The notes under the pieces: generated by a model | Database searches by the model: none | What the model was told of the DNA's origin: nothing | Seen by the model: only the letters and a program-made list of their open reading frames with translations | Assembly (NCBI RefSeq): GCF_011694515.1 | Contig: NZ_CP050192.1 | Span: 357,932 to 421,931, forward strand | Direction: 5' to 3' | DNA: 64,000 nucleotides | DNA from: Mycobacterium sp. DL592 | Lineage (GTDB): Bacteria > Actinomycetota > Actinomycetes > Mycobacteriales > Mycobacteriaceae | In this document: positions 19,539-29,983 of the stretch, in pieces | How positions within the stretch are numbered: position 1 is the first letter of the stretch | Layout: the number at the start of each line of letters is the position of its first letter | Program-made: the position numbers and the translations under genes

Positions 19539-19954
19539 TGTTCCGGACGATGTTGAAGTCCAAGATTCACCGGGCGACGGTGACGCATGCGGATCTGCAC
19601 TATGTGGGTTCGGTCACCATCGACGCCGATCTGATGGAGGCGGCCGACTTGCTGGAAGGTGAGCAGGTCACCATCGTCGACATCGACAACGGCAACCGTC
19701 TGGTCACCTACGCCATCACCGGGCAGCGCGGGTCGGGAGTCATCGGAATCAATGGTGCCGCAGCTCATCTCGTGCATCCCGGCGATCTTGTCATTCTGAT
19801 CGCCTACGGCACCATGGACGACGCGCAGGCCCGCGAGTACCGGCCGCGCATCGTGTTCGTCGACGCCGAGAACCGTCAGATCGACCTCGGTGACGACCCG
19901 GCGCACGTCCCCGACGACGTCACCGGTCTGCTGTCGCCGCGGGCTGTGCGGTAG
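19538..19954 (+). CDS. panD: aspartate 1-decarboxylase proenzyme
   Basis: 138 residues. The self-cleavage site is Gly24-Ser25 in HYVGSVTID, where Ser25 becomes the pyruvoyl cofactor; Lys9, His11, Tyr22 and the [18 protein letters not shown] block are also present. It makes beta-alanine for PanC. The C-terminal tail after the catalytic core (about residues 115-138) is of the mycobacterial type known to be relevant to pyrazinoic acid binding and degradation. Confidence 0.96.
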   Translation: MFRTMLKSKIHRATVTHADLHYVGSVTIDADLMEAADLLEGEQVTIVDIDNGNRLVTYAITGQRGSGVIGINGAAAHLVHPGDLVILIAYGTMDDAQAREYRPRIVFVDAENRQIDLGDDPAHVPDDVTGLLSPRAVR

Positions 19955-19956
19955 CC

Positions 19957-20772
19957 GTGCTGCTCGCCATCGACGTCCGCAACACCCATACCGTCGTCGG
20001 GTTGATCTCCGGCTCGGGCGATCACGCAAAAGTGTCCCAGCAGTGGCGAATCCGGACCGAGTCCGAGGTCACCGCCGACGAGCTGGCGCTGACCATCGAG
20101 GGGCTCATCGGTGACGACTCCGAGCTGCTGACCGGAGCCACCGGCCTGTCCACGGTACCTTCGGTGCTGCACGAGGTGCGCCTGATGCTCGAGCAGTACT
20201 GGCCGACGGTGCCGCATGTGCTCATCGAACCGGGGGTTCGCACCGGCATCCCGTTGCTCGTGGACAATCCCAAAGAGGTCGGCGCCGACCGCATCGTGAA
20301 CTGCCTGGCGGCCTACGCCAAGTTCTCATCGCCGGCCATCGTGGTGGACTTCGGCTCATCGATCTGTGTCGACGTCGTGTCGGGCAAGGGCGAATTCCTC
20401 GGCGGTGCAATAGCTCCCGGCGTCCAGGTGTCCTCCGACGCGGCCGCGGCCCGCTCAGCCGCGTTGCGGCGGGTGGAACTGACGAGGCCCCGTTCGGTGA
20501 TCGGCAAGAACACCGTCGAGTGCATGCAGGCAGGCGCGGTGTTCGGCTTCGCCGGTCTGGTCGACGGCCTGGTGGCCCGAATCCGGGAAGATGTGGACGG
20601 ATTCGGTGGCGACGACGTCTCGGTGGTGGCCACCGGTCACACCGCCCCGTTGCTGCTGCCCGATCTGCGTACGGTCGCCCACTACGACAAACATCTGACC
20701 CTCGACGGGCTGCGGATGGTCTACGAACGCAACCGTGACAGCCAGCGCGGCAAGCTCAAACCACCGCGCTGA
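19957..20772 (+). CDS. coaX: type III pantothenate kinase
   Basis: 271 residues. [16 protein letters not shown] (Asp of the ATP phosphate loop), [23 protein letters not shown] and GGAIAPGVQ are CoaX motifs. It phosphorylates pantothenate, the first step to CoA, completing panC-panD-coaX. GTG 19957 is 2 bp after panD. In most mycobacteria a separate CoaA is the main kinase and CoaX activity is doubtful; whether this CoaX is active cannot be told here. Confidence 0.92.
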   Translation: MLLAIDVRNTHTVVGLISGSGDHAKVSQQWRIRTESEVTADELALTIEGLIGDDSELLTGATGLSTVPSVLHEVRLMLEQYWPTVPHVLIEPGVRTGIPLLVDNPKEVGADRIVNCLAAYAKFSSPAIVVDFGSSICVDVVSGKGEFLGGAIAPGVQVSSDAAAARSAALRRVELTRPRSVIGKNTVECMQAGAVFGFAGLVDGLVARIREDVDGFGGDDVSVVATGHTAPLLLPDLRTVAHYDKHLTLDGLRMVYERNRDSQRGKLKPPR

Positions 20773-20778
20773 GCCTGT

Positions 20779-22059
20779 CTAGAAGAACGTACGCACCAGA
20801 TCGACCACCCGCTCGTGCTCGTCGAGCACCGGGATCAGCTGCCACTTGTCGAACACGGTGCATGGATGTGACACCCCGAGTTCGATCCAGTCGCCGACGC
20901 CGACGGTCTCCTCGGCCGCCGGAGTCAGGCGCACGAACGCGTGCTGGTCGTTGAGTTTGGTGACCTCGCAGCCCGCCAGCACATCAGCGCGCCAGCCGGA
21001 GTCCTGCCGAAGTCGTTGCGGCACAGGCATATCCTGGTCGAACGACACGTCGCGGCGGCCCATCGTCAACAGTGCAAGGCCCGGCTCGGCCCGCGAACAC
21101 ACCTGGGCCCACACATGCAGGGCCGCGACGAAGCCGTCTGCCGGCGCCCCCGGCCTGGTCAGCGGCGAGGTGCGCAGGTAGAGCCCGTCGTCGTTGGTCA
21201 GGTAAGCCCCGCTGCGCACGATCGTGCGCCAGTCTCCGGCGAGCTCCTCGGCCACCAGATCGAAATGTGTACTGCCACCGGCGGTCACAATCACTTCCCC
21301 TGTTTCGCACAGGGGTGCCAGCCGCCGTGCGGTGTCCGCGAGTCTCCTCAGGTAGGCCCGCACCGGCGCCACCCCGCCGGCCGAGACGTCGTGGCCGAGC
21401 GCGGCCTCGTAACCGGCCACCCCAGCCAGCCGCAGTCGAGGGCTGGCCACCACGGCGGCCGCCACCGCGTCGGCGGCGGTGTCGTCGCGGCACCCCGTTC
21501 TCGTCCCGGGCGCACCGAGTTCCACACACACGTCGACCGGCCGCCCGGCCCCGGCCGCCTTGAGTGCCTCGGTCATCAGCTGAACGCCACGCACCGAGTC
21601 GGCCCAGCAGATCAGCCGGAAGTCCGGGTCGGCGTCGAGATCGCCGGCCAGCCATGCCAGCCCGGCCGCGTCGACCAGCTCGTTGGCCAGCACCACCTCA
21701 CGGACACCGAATGCGCGGAAGGTCCGCACCTGGCTGATCGTCGCGGCGGTCACCGCGCACGCACCGGCGCCGAACTGCCGTGCCACCAGCTGCGGTGCCA
21801 TGTGGGTTTTGCCGTGCGGGGCCAGTTCCACCCCGTGCTTCGCACACCACGCGGCCATCGTCGCCAGATTGTGCTCGAGCGCCTCGGCGCGCAGTACGCA
21901 CACCGGCCCCAGCGGTCCCGCGTCGAACAGGTCGGGCCGCTGGGCGCTGATCTGAGCGGGGGTACGACCCGACCACGATGCCGGCAGCCCCTTGAAGCGC
22001 CAGTCCACCGCCTCGTCGGCCAGGGCCGCTACAGCTGCGGCGTTGATGAGTGGCGTCAT
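20779..22059 (-). CDS. D-serine dehydratase-like / amino acid deaminase (alanine racemase N-terminal fold)
   Basis: 426 residues. A fold-type III PLP domain with the probable PLP lysine in [14 protein letters not shown] (about Lys84), then [13 protein letters not shown], and a C-terminal [14 protein letters not shown] block whose His-x-Cys pair resembles the metal site of eukaryotic-type D-serine dehydratases and D-threonine aldolases. It likely degrades a D-amino acid. It lies antisense inside the otherwise forward pan/lysS run, where M. tuberculosis has no such gene, so it is an insertion. Only 6 bp separate its stop from coaX and only 23 bp separate its start codon from lysS. Confidence 0.82.
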   Translation of the reverse strand: MTPLINAAAVAALADEAVDWRFKGLPASWSGRTPAQISAQRPDLFDAGPLGPVCVLRAEALEHNLATMAAWCAKHGVELAPHGKTHMAPQLVARQFGAGACAVTAATISQVRTFRAFGVREVVLANELVDAAGLAWLAGDLDADPDFRLICWADSVRGVQLMTEALKAAGAGRPVDVCVELGAPGTRTGCRDDTAADAVAAAVVASPRLRLAGVAGYEAALGHDVSAGGVAPVRAYLRRLADTARRLAPLCETGEVIVTAGGSTHFDLVAEELAGDWRTIVRSGAYLTNDDGLYLRTSPLTRPGAPADGFVAALHVWAQVCSRAEPGLALLTMGRRDVSFDQDMPVPQRLRQDSGWRADVLAGCEVTKLNDQHAFVRLTPAAEETVGVGDWIELGVSHPCTVFDKWQLIPVLDEHERVVDLVRTFF

Positions 22060-22068
22060 GGACTCATT

Positions 22069-22085
22069 TAAGCTGGCACGTCGTG
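22069..22085 (+). promoter_or_regulatory. lysS leaderless promoter/start module
   Basis: TAAGCT (22069-22074) is followed by 8 nt and the lysS GTG (22083). The 17-nt element TAAGCTGGCACGTCGTG differs at one base from the cysS element at 41353-41369 with the same spacing. The overlapping TTAAAT on the other strand may serve the divergent gene. Confidence 0.55.
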
Positions 22086-23618
22086 AGCTCTGCTGATGCA
22101 CCGGACGACGACCTCCACCTCGGGACTGAGGGATCTGAGGTCCCCGAGCAGTTCCGCATCCGACAGGGCAAGCGAGAACGCCTGCTGGCCGAGGGTAAGG
22201 ACCCGTACCCGGTGTCGGTGCCGCGGACCCATTCGCTGGCCGAGATCCGAGCCGCCTATCCGGACCTGCCCGCCGATGCCACAACCGGCGACATCGTCGG
22301 TGTCACCGGTCGGGTGGTGTTCGCCCGCAACTCGGGCAAGTTGTGCTTCGCCACCCTGCAGGAGGGGGACGGCACCCAGCTGCAGGCGATGATCAGCCTT
22401 GCCGGGGTGGGCGAGGACGCGCTCGAAGCGTGGAAGTCCGACGTCGACCTCGGTGACATCGTGTTCGTTCATGGTGAGGTGATCAGCTCGCGCCGCGGCG
22501 AGTTGTCGGTGCTCGCCGATTCCTGGCTGATGGCGGCCAAGGCGCTGCGCCCGCTGCCCGTTGCGCACAAGGAGATGAGCGAGGAGTCGCGGGTCCGCCA
22601 GCGGTATGTCGACCTCATCGTGCGCCCGCAGGCCCGCACGGTGGCCCGCCAGCGCATCGCGGTGGTGCGTGCGGTGCGCAACGCACTGGATCGGCGCGGC
22701 TTCCTCGAGGTGGAGACGCCGATGCTGCAGACGCTGGCCGGTGGCGCGGCGGCCCGGCCGTTCGTCACCCATTCCAATGCCCTCGATACCGACCTCTACC
22801 TGCGAATCGCGCCGGAATTGTTCCTGAAGCGCTGTGTCGTGGGCGGTCTGGAGAAAGTTTTCGAACTCAATCGGAACTTCCGCAACGAAGGCGCGGATTC
22901 CACTCATTCGCCGGAATTCGCCATGCTGGAGACATATCAGGCGTGGGCAACCTACGACGATTCCGCCGTCGTCACCAGGGAACTTATTCAAGAAGTCGCA
23001 GACGAGGCCGTCGGCACACGTCAAGTGCCATTGCCGGATGGCACAATCTTTGATCTCGACGGCGAATGGCCGTCGATTCAAATGTATCCATCTCTGTCCG
23101 AAGCTCTCGGCGAAGAGATCACTCCCGACACCTCGCTGGATTACCTACTCGCTATTGCTGACCGGCTCGATGTCGAGATCCCGCGCGATCGCGGCTACGG
23201 GCACGGCAAGCTCGTCGAAGAACTGTGGGAACACACAGTCGGCGACACTTTGTGGGCCCCGACATTCGTCCGGGATTTTCCGGTGGAGACCACACCGCTG
23301 ACCCGCCAGCACCGCAGCATCCCCGGCGTCACCGAGAAATGGGATCTCTACGTGCGCGGAGTGGAGTTGGCCACCGGATACTCCGAGCTGGTCGACCCGG
23401 TCGTCCAGCGGGAACGCTTCGAGGCCCAGGCCAGGGCGGCCGCCGCAGGCGACGACGAGGCGATGGCACTCGACGAGGATTTCCTGGCTGCGATGGAGTA
23501 CGCGATGCCGCCGACCACCGGAACCGGAATGGGTATCGACCGATTGCTAATGGTTCTCACAGGATTGTCAATTCGAGAGACTGTTTTGTTCCCGATTGTT
23601 CGTCGGCACGGCAACTGA
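22083..23618 (+). CDS. lysS: lysyl-tRNA synthetase (class II)
   Basis: 511 residues. An OB-fold anticodon-binding domain (about 60-170) precedes the class II core: motif 1 near [13 protein letters not shown], motif 2 as [20 protein letters not shown], motif 3 as [16 protein letters not shown]. It charges tRNA(Lys). GTG 22083 gives a slightly longer N-terminus than M. tuberculosis LysS (Rv3598c). From about 22850 to 23300 and at the 3' end the sequence is visibly less G+C-rich with more third-position A/T than its neighbours. Confidence 0.96.
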   Translation: MSSADAPDDDLHLGTEGSEVPEQFRIRQGKRERLLAEGKDPYPVSVPRTHSLAEIRAAYPDLPADATTGDIVGVTGRVVFARNSGKLCFATLQEGDGTQLQAMISLAGVGEDALEAWKSDVDLGDIVFVHGEVISSRRGELSVLADSWLMAAKALRPLPVAHKEMSEESRVRQRYVDLIVRPQARTVARQRIAVVRAVRNALDRRGFLEVETPMLQTLAGGAAARPFVTHSNALDTDLYLRIAPELFLKRCVVGGLEKVFELNRNFRNEGADSTHSPEFAMLETYQAWATYDDSAVVTRELIQEVADEAVGTRQVPLPDGTIFDLDGEWPSIQMYPSLSEALGEEITPDTSLDYLLAIADRLDVEIPRDRGYGHGKLVEELWEHTVGDTLWAPTFVRDFPVETTPLTRQHRSIPGVTEKWDLYVRGVELATGYSELVDPVVQRERFEAQARAAAAGDDEAMALDEDFLAAMEYAMPPTTGTGMGIDRLLMVLTGLSIRETVLFPIVRRHGN

Positions 23619-23733
23619 AGTGGCCTGACCTGCAGCCGGTTGAATGCCCTGCGCCAATGTGGCACATTAGTTGGCAAGGGGAGGCGTTTCATCAATCGCT
23701 TGTAGTGAACAAGCAGAAGGACCACGTGAGCTG

Positions 23734-24075
23734 ATGGCCAAGAAAGTTACCGTCACCCTCGTCGATGATTTCGACGGTGAAGGTGCGGCCGACGAAACAG
23801 TTGAATTTTCGCTCGACGGCGTGAGCTATGAGATCGATCTTTCCGCGAAGAATGCGCAGAAACTGCGCAACGAGCTGAAGCCGTGGGTCGAGGCCGGCCG
23901 CCGTGTCGGTGGCCGCCGTCGTGGCCGCTCCGGCCCGCCCGGGCGCGGCCGCGCGTCCATCGATCGCGAGCAGAGCGCTGCCATTCGCGACTGGGCCCGC
24001 CGCAACGGCCACAAGGTGTCGACGCGCGGCCGGATTCCGGCCGACATCATCGACGCTTTCCACGCCGCGACCTGA
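23734..24075 (+). CDS. lsr2: nucleoid-associated protein Lsr2
   Basis: 113 residues. The N-terminal dimerisation domain ([29 protein letters not shown]) and the C-terminal DNA-binding domain with the AT-hook-like R-G-R ([14 protein letters not shown]) match mycobacterial Lsr2, an H-NS analogue that binds AT-rich DNA, silences acquired genes and bridges DNA. A basic linker ([12 protein letters not shown]) joins the domains. The 115-bp upstream gap is comparatively A+T-rich, compatible with autoregulation, and an AGAAGG sequence lies before the start. Confidence 0.96.
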   Translation: MAKKVTVTLVDDFDGEGAADETVEFSLDGVSYEIDLSAKNAQKLRNELKPWVEAGRRVGGRRRGRSGPPGRGRASIDREQSAAIRDWARRNGHKVSTRGRIPADIIDAFHAAT

Positions 24076-24117
24076 TTCGGCGCCGCCGGCCGGCTCGTCA
24101 CCGTCCCGTCAGTCACT

Positions 24118-24132
24118 TTCGCTCGGGGCGAA
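24118..24132 (+). promoter_or_regulatory. ClgR-like inverted repeat upstream of clpC1
   Basis: TTCGC-TCGGG-GCGAA is a perfect 5-bp-arm inverted repeat in the 240-bp lsr2-clpC1 gap. It resembles the CGC(Y)N5GCG core of ClgR operators known upstream of actinobacterial clp genes. The site lies about 185 bp before the clpC1 ATG. Confidence 0.4.
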
Positions 24133-24315
24133 GGCAAGGCCGCTGATTACCGGAAACGAATCGGCGTTCTCCCGCGTTGGTCAGCTATGTCCACCGCTGT
24201 GATGCGGAATGGGTGGGCAAGGGAGGGCACCTCCTGGAACCGCCCATTAGAGTGGTCGACAGGTGTGCGGTGCCTACCGTCGTACCTAATCGTGATGGAG
24301 AGCAGGTAACCACCG

Positions 24316-26844
<2,529 letters not shown>

Positions 26845-26857
26845 CAGTTTCACAGCG

Positions 26858-26887
26858 AAGGCCCCCCGCGACGCGGGGGGCCTTTCG
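26858..26887 (+). terminator. Rho-independent terminator after clpC1
   Basis: A near-perfect inverted repeat AAGGCCCCCCGCG / CGCGGGGGGCCTT with one central base is followed by TTTC. It starts 14 bp after the clpC1 stop and is the clearest intrinsic terminator in the window. Confidence 0.85.
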
Positions 26888-26972
26888 CATGTCCGCCGAC
26901 GATTGCGGCGGGCGTGCCGTTTCGTACGGGACTCGCGGCGAATTGCGTATCCACGCGCGCACTCGCGGGCGC

Positions 26973-26978
26973 TAATCT
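26973..26978 (+). promoter_or_regulatory. leaderless -10 element (TAATCT)
   Basis: TAATCT ends 7 nt before ATG 26986, so the following small gene is probably transcribed as a leaderless mRNA from its own promoter after the clpC1 terminator. Confidence 0.5.
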
Positions 26979-26985
26979 TCTGCTC

Positions 26986-27354
26986 ATGCTTGTTGTCACG
27001 ACAAATGACCTTCCGGGCTGGGAGATTCAGCGGGTGTGTGGCGAGGTGTTCGGTCTGACCGTCCGCTCGCGCAACGCCTTCTCACAGATGGGCGCCGGCT
27101 TCAAGAGCATGTTCGGCGGGGAACTGCAGGGCATGACGAAGAATCTGGCCGAGAGCCGCAACGAGGCCATGGCCAGGCTGATCGCCGAAGCCCGCGGCCG
27201 GGGCGGTAACGCGATCGTCGCCATGCGCTTCGACACCACCGAGATCGGCGACGTCTGGACCGAGATCTGTGCCTACGGCACCGCGGTTCAGGCGGTGCCC
27301 GTCACCGATGCCGCCAAGTACACCGCCCAGCAATTGGGATACGGGTCGGGCTAA
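26986..27354 (+). CDS. UPF0145 (YbjQ-like) heavy-metal-binding-domain protein
   Basis: 122 residues. MLVVTTNDLPGWEIQRVCGEVFGLTVRSRN followed by RNEAMARLIAEARGRGGNAIVAMRFDT is the pentamer-forming YbjQ/UPF0145 fold. The role of the family is unknown; the 'heavy-metal' label in databases rests on structure only. The start is supported by the -10 hexamer at 26973-26978. No signal peptide or membrane segment. Confidence 0.85.
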   Translation: MLVVTTNDLPGWEIQRVCGEVFGLTVRSRNAFSQMGAGFKSMFGGELQGMTKNLAESRNEAMARLIAEARGRGGNAIVAMRFDTTEIGDVWTEICAYGTAVQAVPVTDAAKYTAQQLGYGSG

Positions 27355-27365
27355 ACCCGCTCAAA

Positions 27366-27480
27366 GGTTTACGATTCTCGGTGTAATAGACGAGTCGAGG
27401 AATCTGGTGAGAGTCCAGAACGGTCGCGCCACTGTCCACAGTCAGACCCGACACTCGTCATCTACCTATCCGGGACGCGA
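27366..27480 (+). promoter_or_regulatory. cobalamin riboswitch
   Basis: The leader contains the core pattern GGAATCTGGTGAGAGTCC, then CGGTCGCGCCACTGT and CAGTCAGACCC, matching the conserved cobalamin riboswitch core (GGGAA-N-GTG-N-AAUCC ... CUGU). GACGAGT near 27388 pairs with ACTCGTC near 27453 to close the core. It lies directly before cbtB, a cobalt-uptake gene, so it should repress cbtBA when B12 is plentiful. Exact ends are estimated. Confidence 0.78.
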
Positions 27481-27501
27481 AGATTCCGGGAAAGGACTCT
27501 C

Positions 27502-27714
27502 ATGACATCTTCCGAGGCCCGCAAGTCCACCCGTGCCGTCGATCTCTCGGCGGCCAAAGCGGTGGTGTGGTTGACCGCAACCGCGTTCTTCGCGCTGCTG
27601 GTGCTGTACTTCGTCGGCATGGATCAGGGCGCGACGTCTGTTTTCGGTGACGACATGCACGTGCACGAATTCCTGCACGACGCGCGGCACCTCCTCGGCT
27701 TCCCCTGCCACTGA
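27502..27714 (+). CDS. cbtB: cobalt transporter subunit CbtB
   Basis: 70 residues, one membrane segment (about 22-42) and a His-rich C-terminus, HVHEFLHDARHLLGFPCH, which is the metal-binding hallmark of CbtB. It works with CbtA in predicted cobalt uptake under cobalamin control. The ATG follows GGAAAGGA. The gene is separated by 7 bp from cbtA. Confidence 0.88.
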   Translation: MTSSEARKSTRAVDLSAAKAVVWLTATAFFALLVLYFVGMDQGATSVFGDDMHVHEFLHDARHLLGFPCH

Positions 27715-27721
27715 TCGCGCC

Positions 27722-28456
27722 ATGCAAGCGCGAATCATCGCGCGCGGCCTGCTGGCCGGCGCGCTAGGCGGCGTACTCGCATTCCTGTTCGCCCGGATCT
27801 TCCAAGAGCCGGTGATCGACCGTGCGATCGCGTTCGAGGACGAGATGTCCCACATGCACGGCGGGCAGGAACACGGCGTGGAGCTGTTCAGCCGCGGTAT
27901 CCAGGCCAACATCGGCATGGGGTTCGGTGTCCTTGCCTTCGCAGTGGCGATGGGGGCGCTGCTCGCGGTGGTGTTCTGCGTGGTCTACGGCCGCTTCGGT
28001 GACCTCGCACCGCGGCCCGCGGCTGCTCTGCTCGCCGGGGCGATGCTGTTGTGCCTCAACGTCGTTCCCGCTCTGAAATACCCACCGACCCCGCCGGCGG
28101 CCAGTCTGGAGGAGACCATCCGCCAGCGGACCCTGCTGTATCTGCTGATGGTGGTGATCTCCGCGGTCCTACTGGTGGCCGCGGTCGTCGTGCGCGGCAA
28201 GCTGATCGCCCGGCTCGGTGGTTGGAACGCGACGCTAGCCGCGGCGGGTGCCTATGTGGTGGCGCTGACTGTCGTGATGGCTGTGCTGCCGACGATCGAC
28301 GAGACGCCCGAGCACTTTCCGGCCGACGTCCTCTACGAGTTCAGGCTCTACTCGCTGGGCACCCAGGTGGTGATGTGGGCGACCATCGGGGTCGTGTGCG
28401 CGGCGCTGATGCACCGGCTGCTCGACACCCGTGAGCGGACCAGCGTCCCGGTGTGA
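27722..28456 (+). CDS. cbtA: cobalt transporter subunit CbtA
   Basis: 244 residues with about five membrane segments and a conserved His-rich loop, EDEMSHMHGGQEHGVELFSRG (residues ~39-59), near the first. This is the CbtA family found beside B12 riboswitches in bacteria without the CbiMNQO system. The ATG at 27722 is inside the short cbtB gap. The stop overlaps the GTG of the histidine phosphatase (GTGTGAGTG junction at 28450-28456), so the three are one operon. Confidence 0.88.
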   Translation: MQARIIARGLLAGALGGVLAFLFARIFQEPVIDRAIAFEDEMSHMHGGQEHGVELFSRGIQANIGMGFGVLAFAVAMGALLAVVFCVVYGRFGDLAPRPAAALLAGAMLLCLNVVPALKYPPTPPAASLEETIRQRTLLYLLMVVISAVLLVAAVVVRGKLIARLGGWNATLAAAGAYVVALTVVMAVLPTIDETPEHFPADVLYEFRLYSLGTQVVMWATIGVVCAALMHRLLDTRERTSVPV

Positions 28457-29004
28457 GTGAGGTCGTCCGGCTGACCCTGGTTTCCCACGCCATGACCGAT
28501 GCCATGGCAGCCGGACGATTCGCCGACGACGAGCCGCTGAACGCACTGGGCTACAACCAGATTGACGCCGTCGCCGATATCGGCCAGTTCGACTCGGCAT
28601 TCACCGCGCCCGAGGTCCGGGCCCGGCAGACCGCCGAGCTTCTGGGCCTGCGGGCGGCGGTGGAGGACCGCCTGGCCGACCTGGACGTTGGGCGCTGGCA
28701 TGGCTGCCTGCTCTCAGATCCGCCGCCGGCTGAACTGGCCGCCTGGCTGAGCCGGCCGGACAGTGCCCCGCACGGCGGTGAGTCCGTCGAGGCGCTGATC
28801 GCCCGGGTGGGCGCGTGGATGGACGACGTCAGCGGCACACCGGTGCGACTGGCCGCCGTCACTCACCCGGCAGTGGTGCGCGCAGCCATCGTCGTCGCGC
28901 TCGACGCCCCACCGGAGTCGTTCTGGCGCATCGATATTGCGCCGGTCAGCCGCACCGTGTTGCACCACCGCGGGCGGTGGACATTGCGTTGGGGTGCGCG
29001 GTAG
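28453..29004 (+). CDS. histidine phosphatase family protein with altered RHG motif
   Basis: 183 residues of the phosphoglycerate-mutase-like fold, ending LHHRGRWTLRWGAR. The usual catalytic motif RHG is SHA here (LTLVSHAMTDAMAAGRF, about residues 10-15): the phospho-accepting His remains but the flanking Arg and Gly are changed. The second His is in VTHPAVVRAAI, and the Glu region is HGGESVEALI. Cotranscription with cbtBA under a B12 riboswitch suggests a link to cobalamin, for example an alpha-ribazole-phosphate-type phosphatase, but the altered site makes activity uncertain. Its last ~39 bp are duplicated at 29937. Confidence 0.8.
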   Translation: MSEVVRLTLVSHAMTDAMAAGRFADDEPLNALGYNQIDAVADIGQFDSAFTAPEVRARQTAELLGLRAAVEDRLADLDVGRWHGCLLSDPPPAELAAWLSRPDSAPHGGESVEALIARVGAWMDDVSGTPVRLAAVTHPAVVRAAIVVALDAPPESFWRIDIAPVSRTVLHHRGRWTLRWGAR

Positions 29005-29012
29005 CGGGGCAG
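28966..29012 (+). repeat. 47-bp direct repeat, copy A
   Basis: The 3' end of the histidine phosphatase gene plus 8 bp matches 29937-29983 at 43 of 47 positions, both beginning CACCGCGGG and ending GCGGTAGCGGGGCAG. The copies bracket the interrupted luciferase-like gene. Confidence 0.85.
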
Positions 29013-29028
29013 CCCGGTCCCGGTGGGC

Positions 29029-29859
29029 TCAGCCGCGATATTCGGCTACCAGCGCAGCGAAGTCGTCGAGAGTTCTCAGCGACTCGTCCCTCGGGGCCGG
29101 CGGCAGGAACAACGCGACCTGATCGAAGCCGAGAGCCTCAGACGTGCGCCAGTACTCCAGATCCGTGGGGGTCCCGAACTGCGCTAGCGGAACATCGTGC
29201 CCTGCACCGTCGCGGATCTGGTTGATCCGCTTGGACAAATGGTCCGCCGGACCCGCTTCGCAGATCCAGCCCGCCCCATGGCGGATGACGCGCTTGACGG
29301 TGGCGTCGGAGTCGCCGCCGATATAGATCGGCGGGTGGGGCTTGCGTACCGGCTTGGGCCGGCTGAAGGCAGACTCGATGTCGACGTACTTGCCGTGATA
29401 CTCCGCCGGCTCCTCGGTCCACAGCGCTTTGATCGCCTCGATTCGCTCGTCGAGAAGTGCGCCGCGGGTCTTCGGGTCGGTGCCGTGGTTGCGCATCTCT
29501 TCGAGGTTCTACCCCGCGCCGACCCCGAAGACGAACCTGCCGCCCGAAATCAGATCGATGCTCGCCGCCTCTTTCGCGGTATGCACCGGATCACGTTGCA
29601 CCAGCAGAGCGACGCCGGTGAACAACTCGATCGTCTTCGTTACCGCCGCGGCCGCAGCCAATGTCACAAACGGGTCGAGCGTTTTGTAGTACATCGACGG
29701 CAGTTCGCCGCCGTCAGGGAATGCCGATGCGCGGCTGGCCGGGATGTTGGAATGCTCGGCGATCACCAACGAGTGAAAACCGCGTTCCTCGATGGCTCGC
29801 CCCAAGGAAACCGGGTCGATGCCGTCGTCGGTCACGAATGTCGAGATACCGAACTTCAT
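29029..29859 (-). pseudogene. LLM-class F420-dependent oxidoreductase interrupted by an amber codon
   Basis: Read through, this would be a ~276-residue luciferase-like F420 oxidoreductase. The N-terminal half (29859-29512) begins MKFGISTFVTDDGIDP and ends RFVFGVGAG; then TAG (29511-29509) is followed in the same frame by NLEEMRNHGTDPKTRG and a normal C-terminal half ending ALVAEYRG. The family has Trp at this point (GAGWNxEE), so TGG has become TAG by one base. Without readthrough only 116 residues are made. The 155-residue downstream open frame could start at ATG 29496 but lacks half the barrel. The gene is bracketed by 47-bp direct repeats. A sequencing error is the main alternative. Confidence 0.85.
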
Positions 29860-29936
29860 GTGCTCCCTCGCCGTGGACGTCGTCTGGTCGAAACACTAGT
29901 GATGGCCACCGTATTCGCCGCTCTGGCATCGCGCAG

Positions 29937-29983
29937 CACCGCGGGGGGTGGACATTGCGCTGGGGTCAGCGGTAGCGGGGCAG
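29937..29983 (+). repeat. 47-bp direct repeat, copy B
   Basis: The partner of 28966-29012 (43/47 identical), 971 bp downstream. Here the same bases encode, on the minus strand, the last codons of lpqF (LLPRYR and stop), while the plus strand retains the phosphatase-like ending HRGGWTLRWGQR and stop. Confidence 0.85.

Noticed and set aside
29509..29511. TAG as a pyrrolysine codon
   Set aside because: The family has Trp here and no pyl genes are expected in mycobacteria. A nonsense change or error is simpler.
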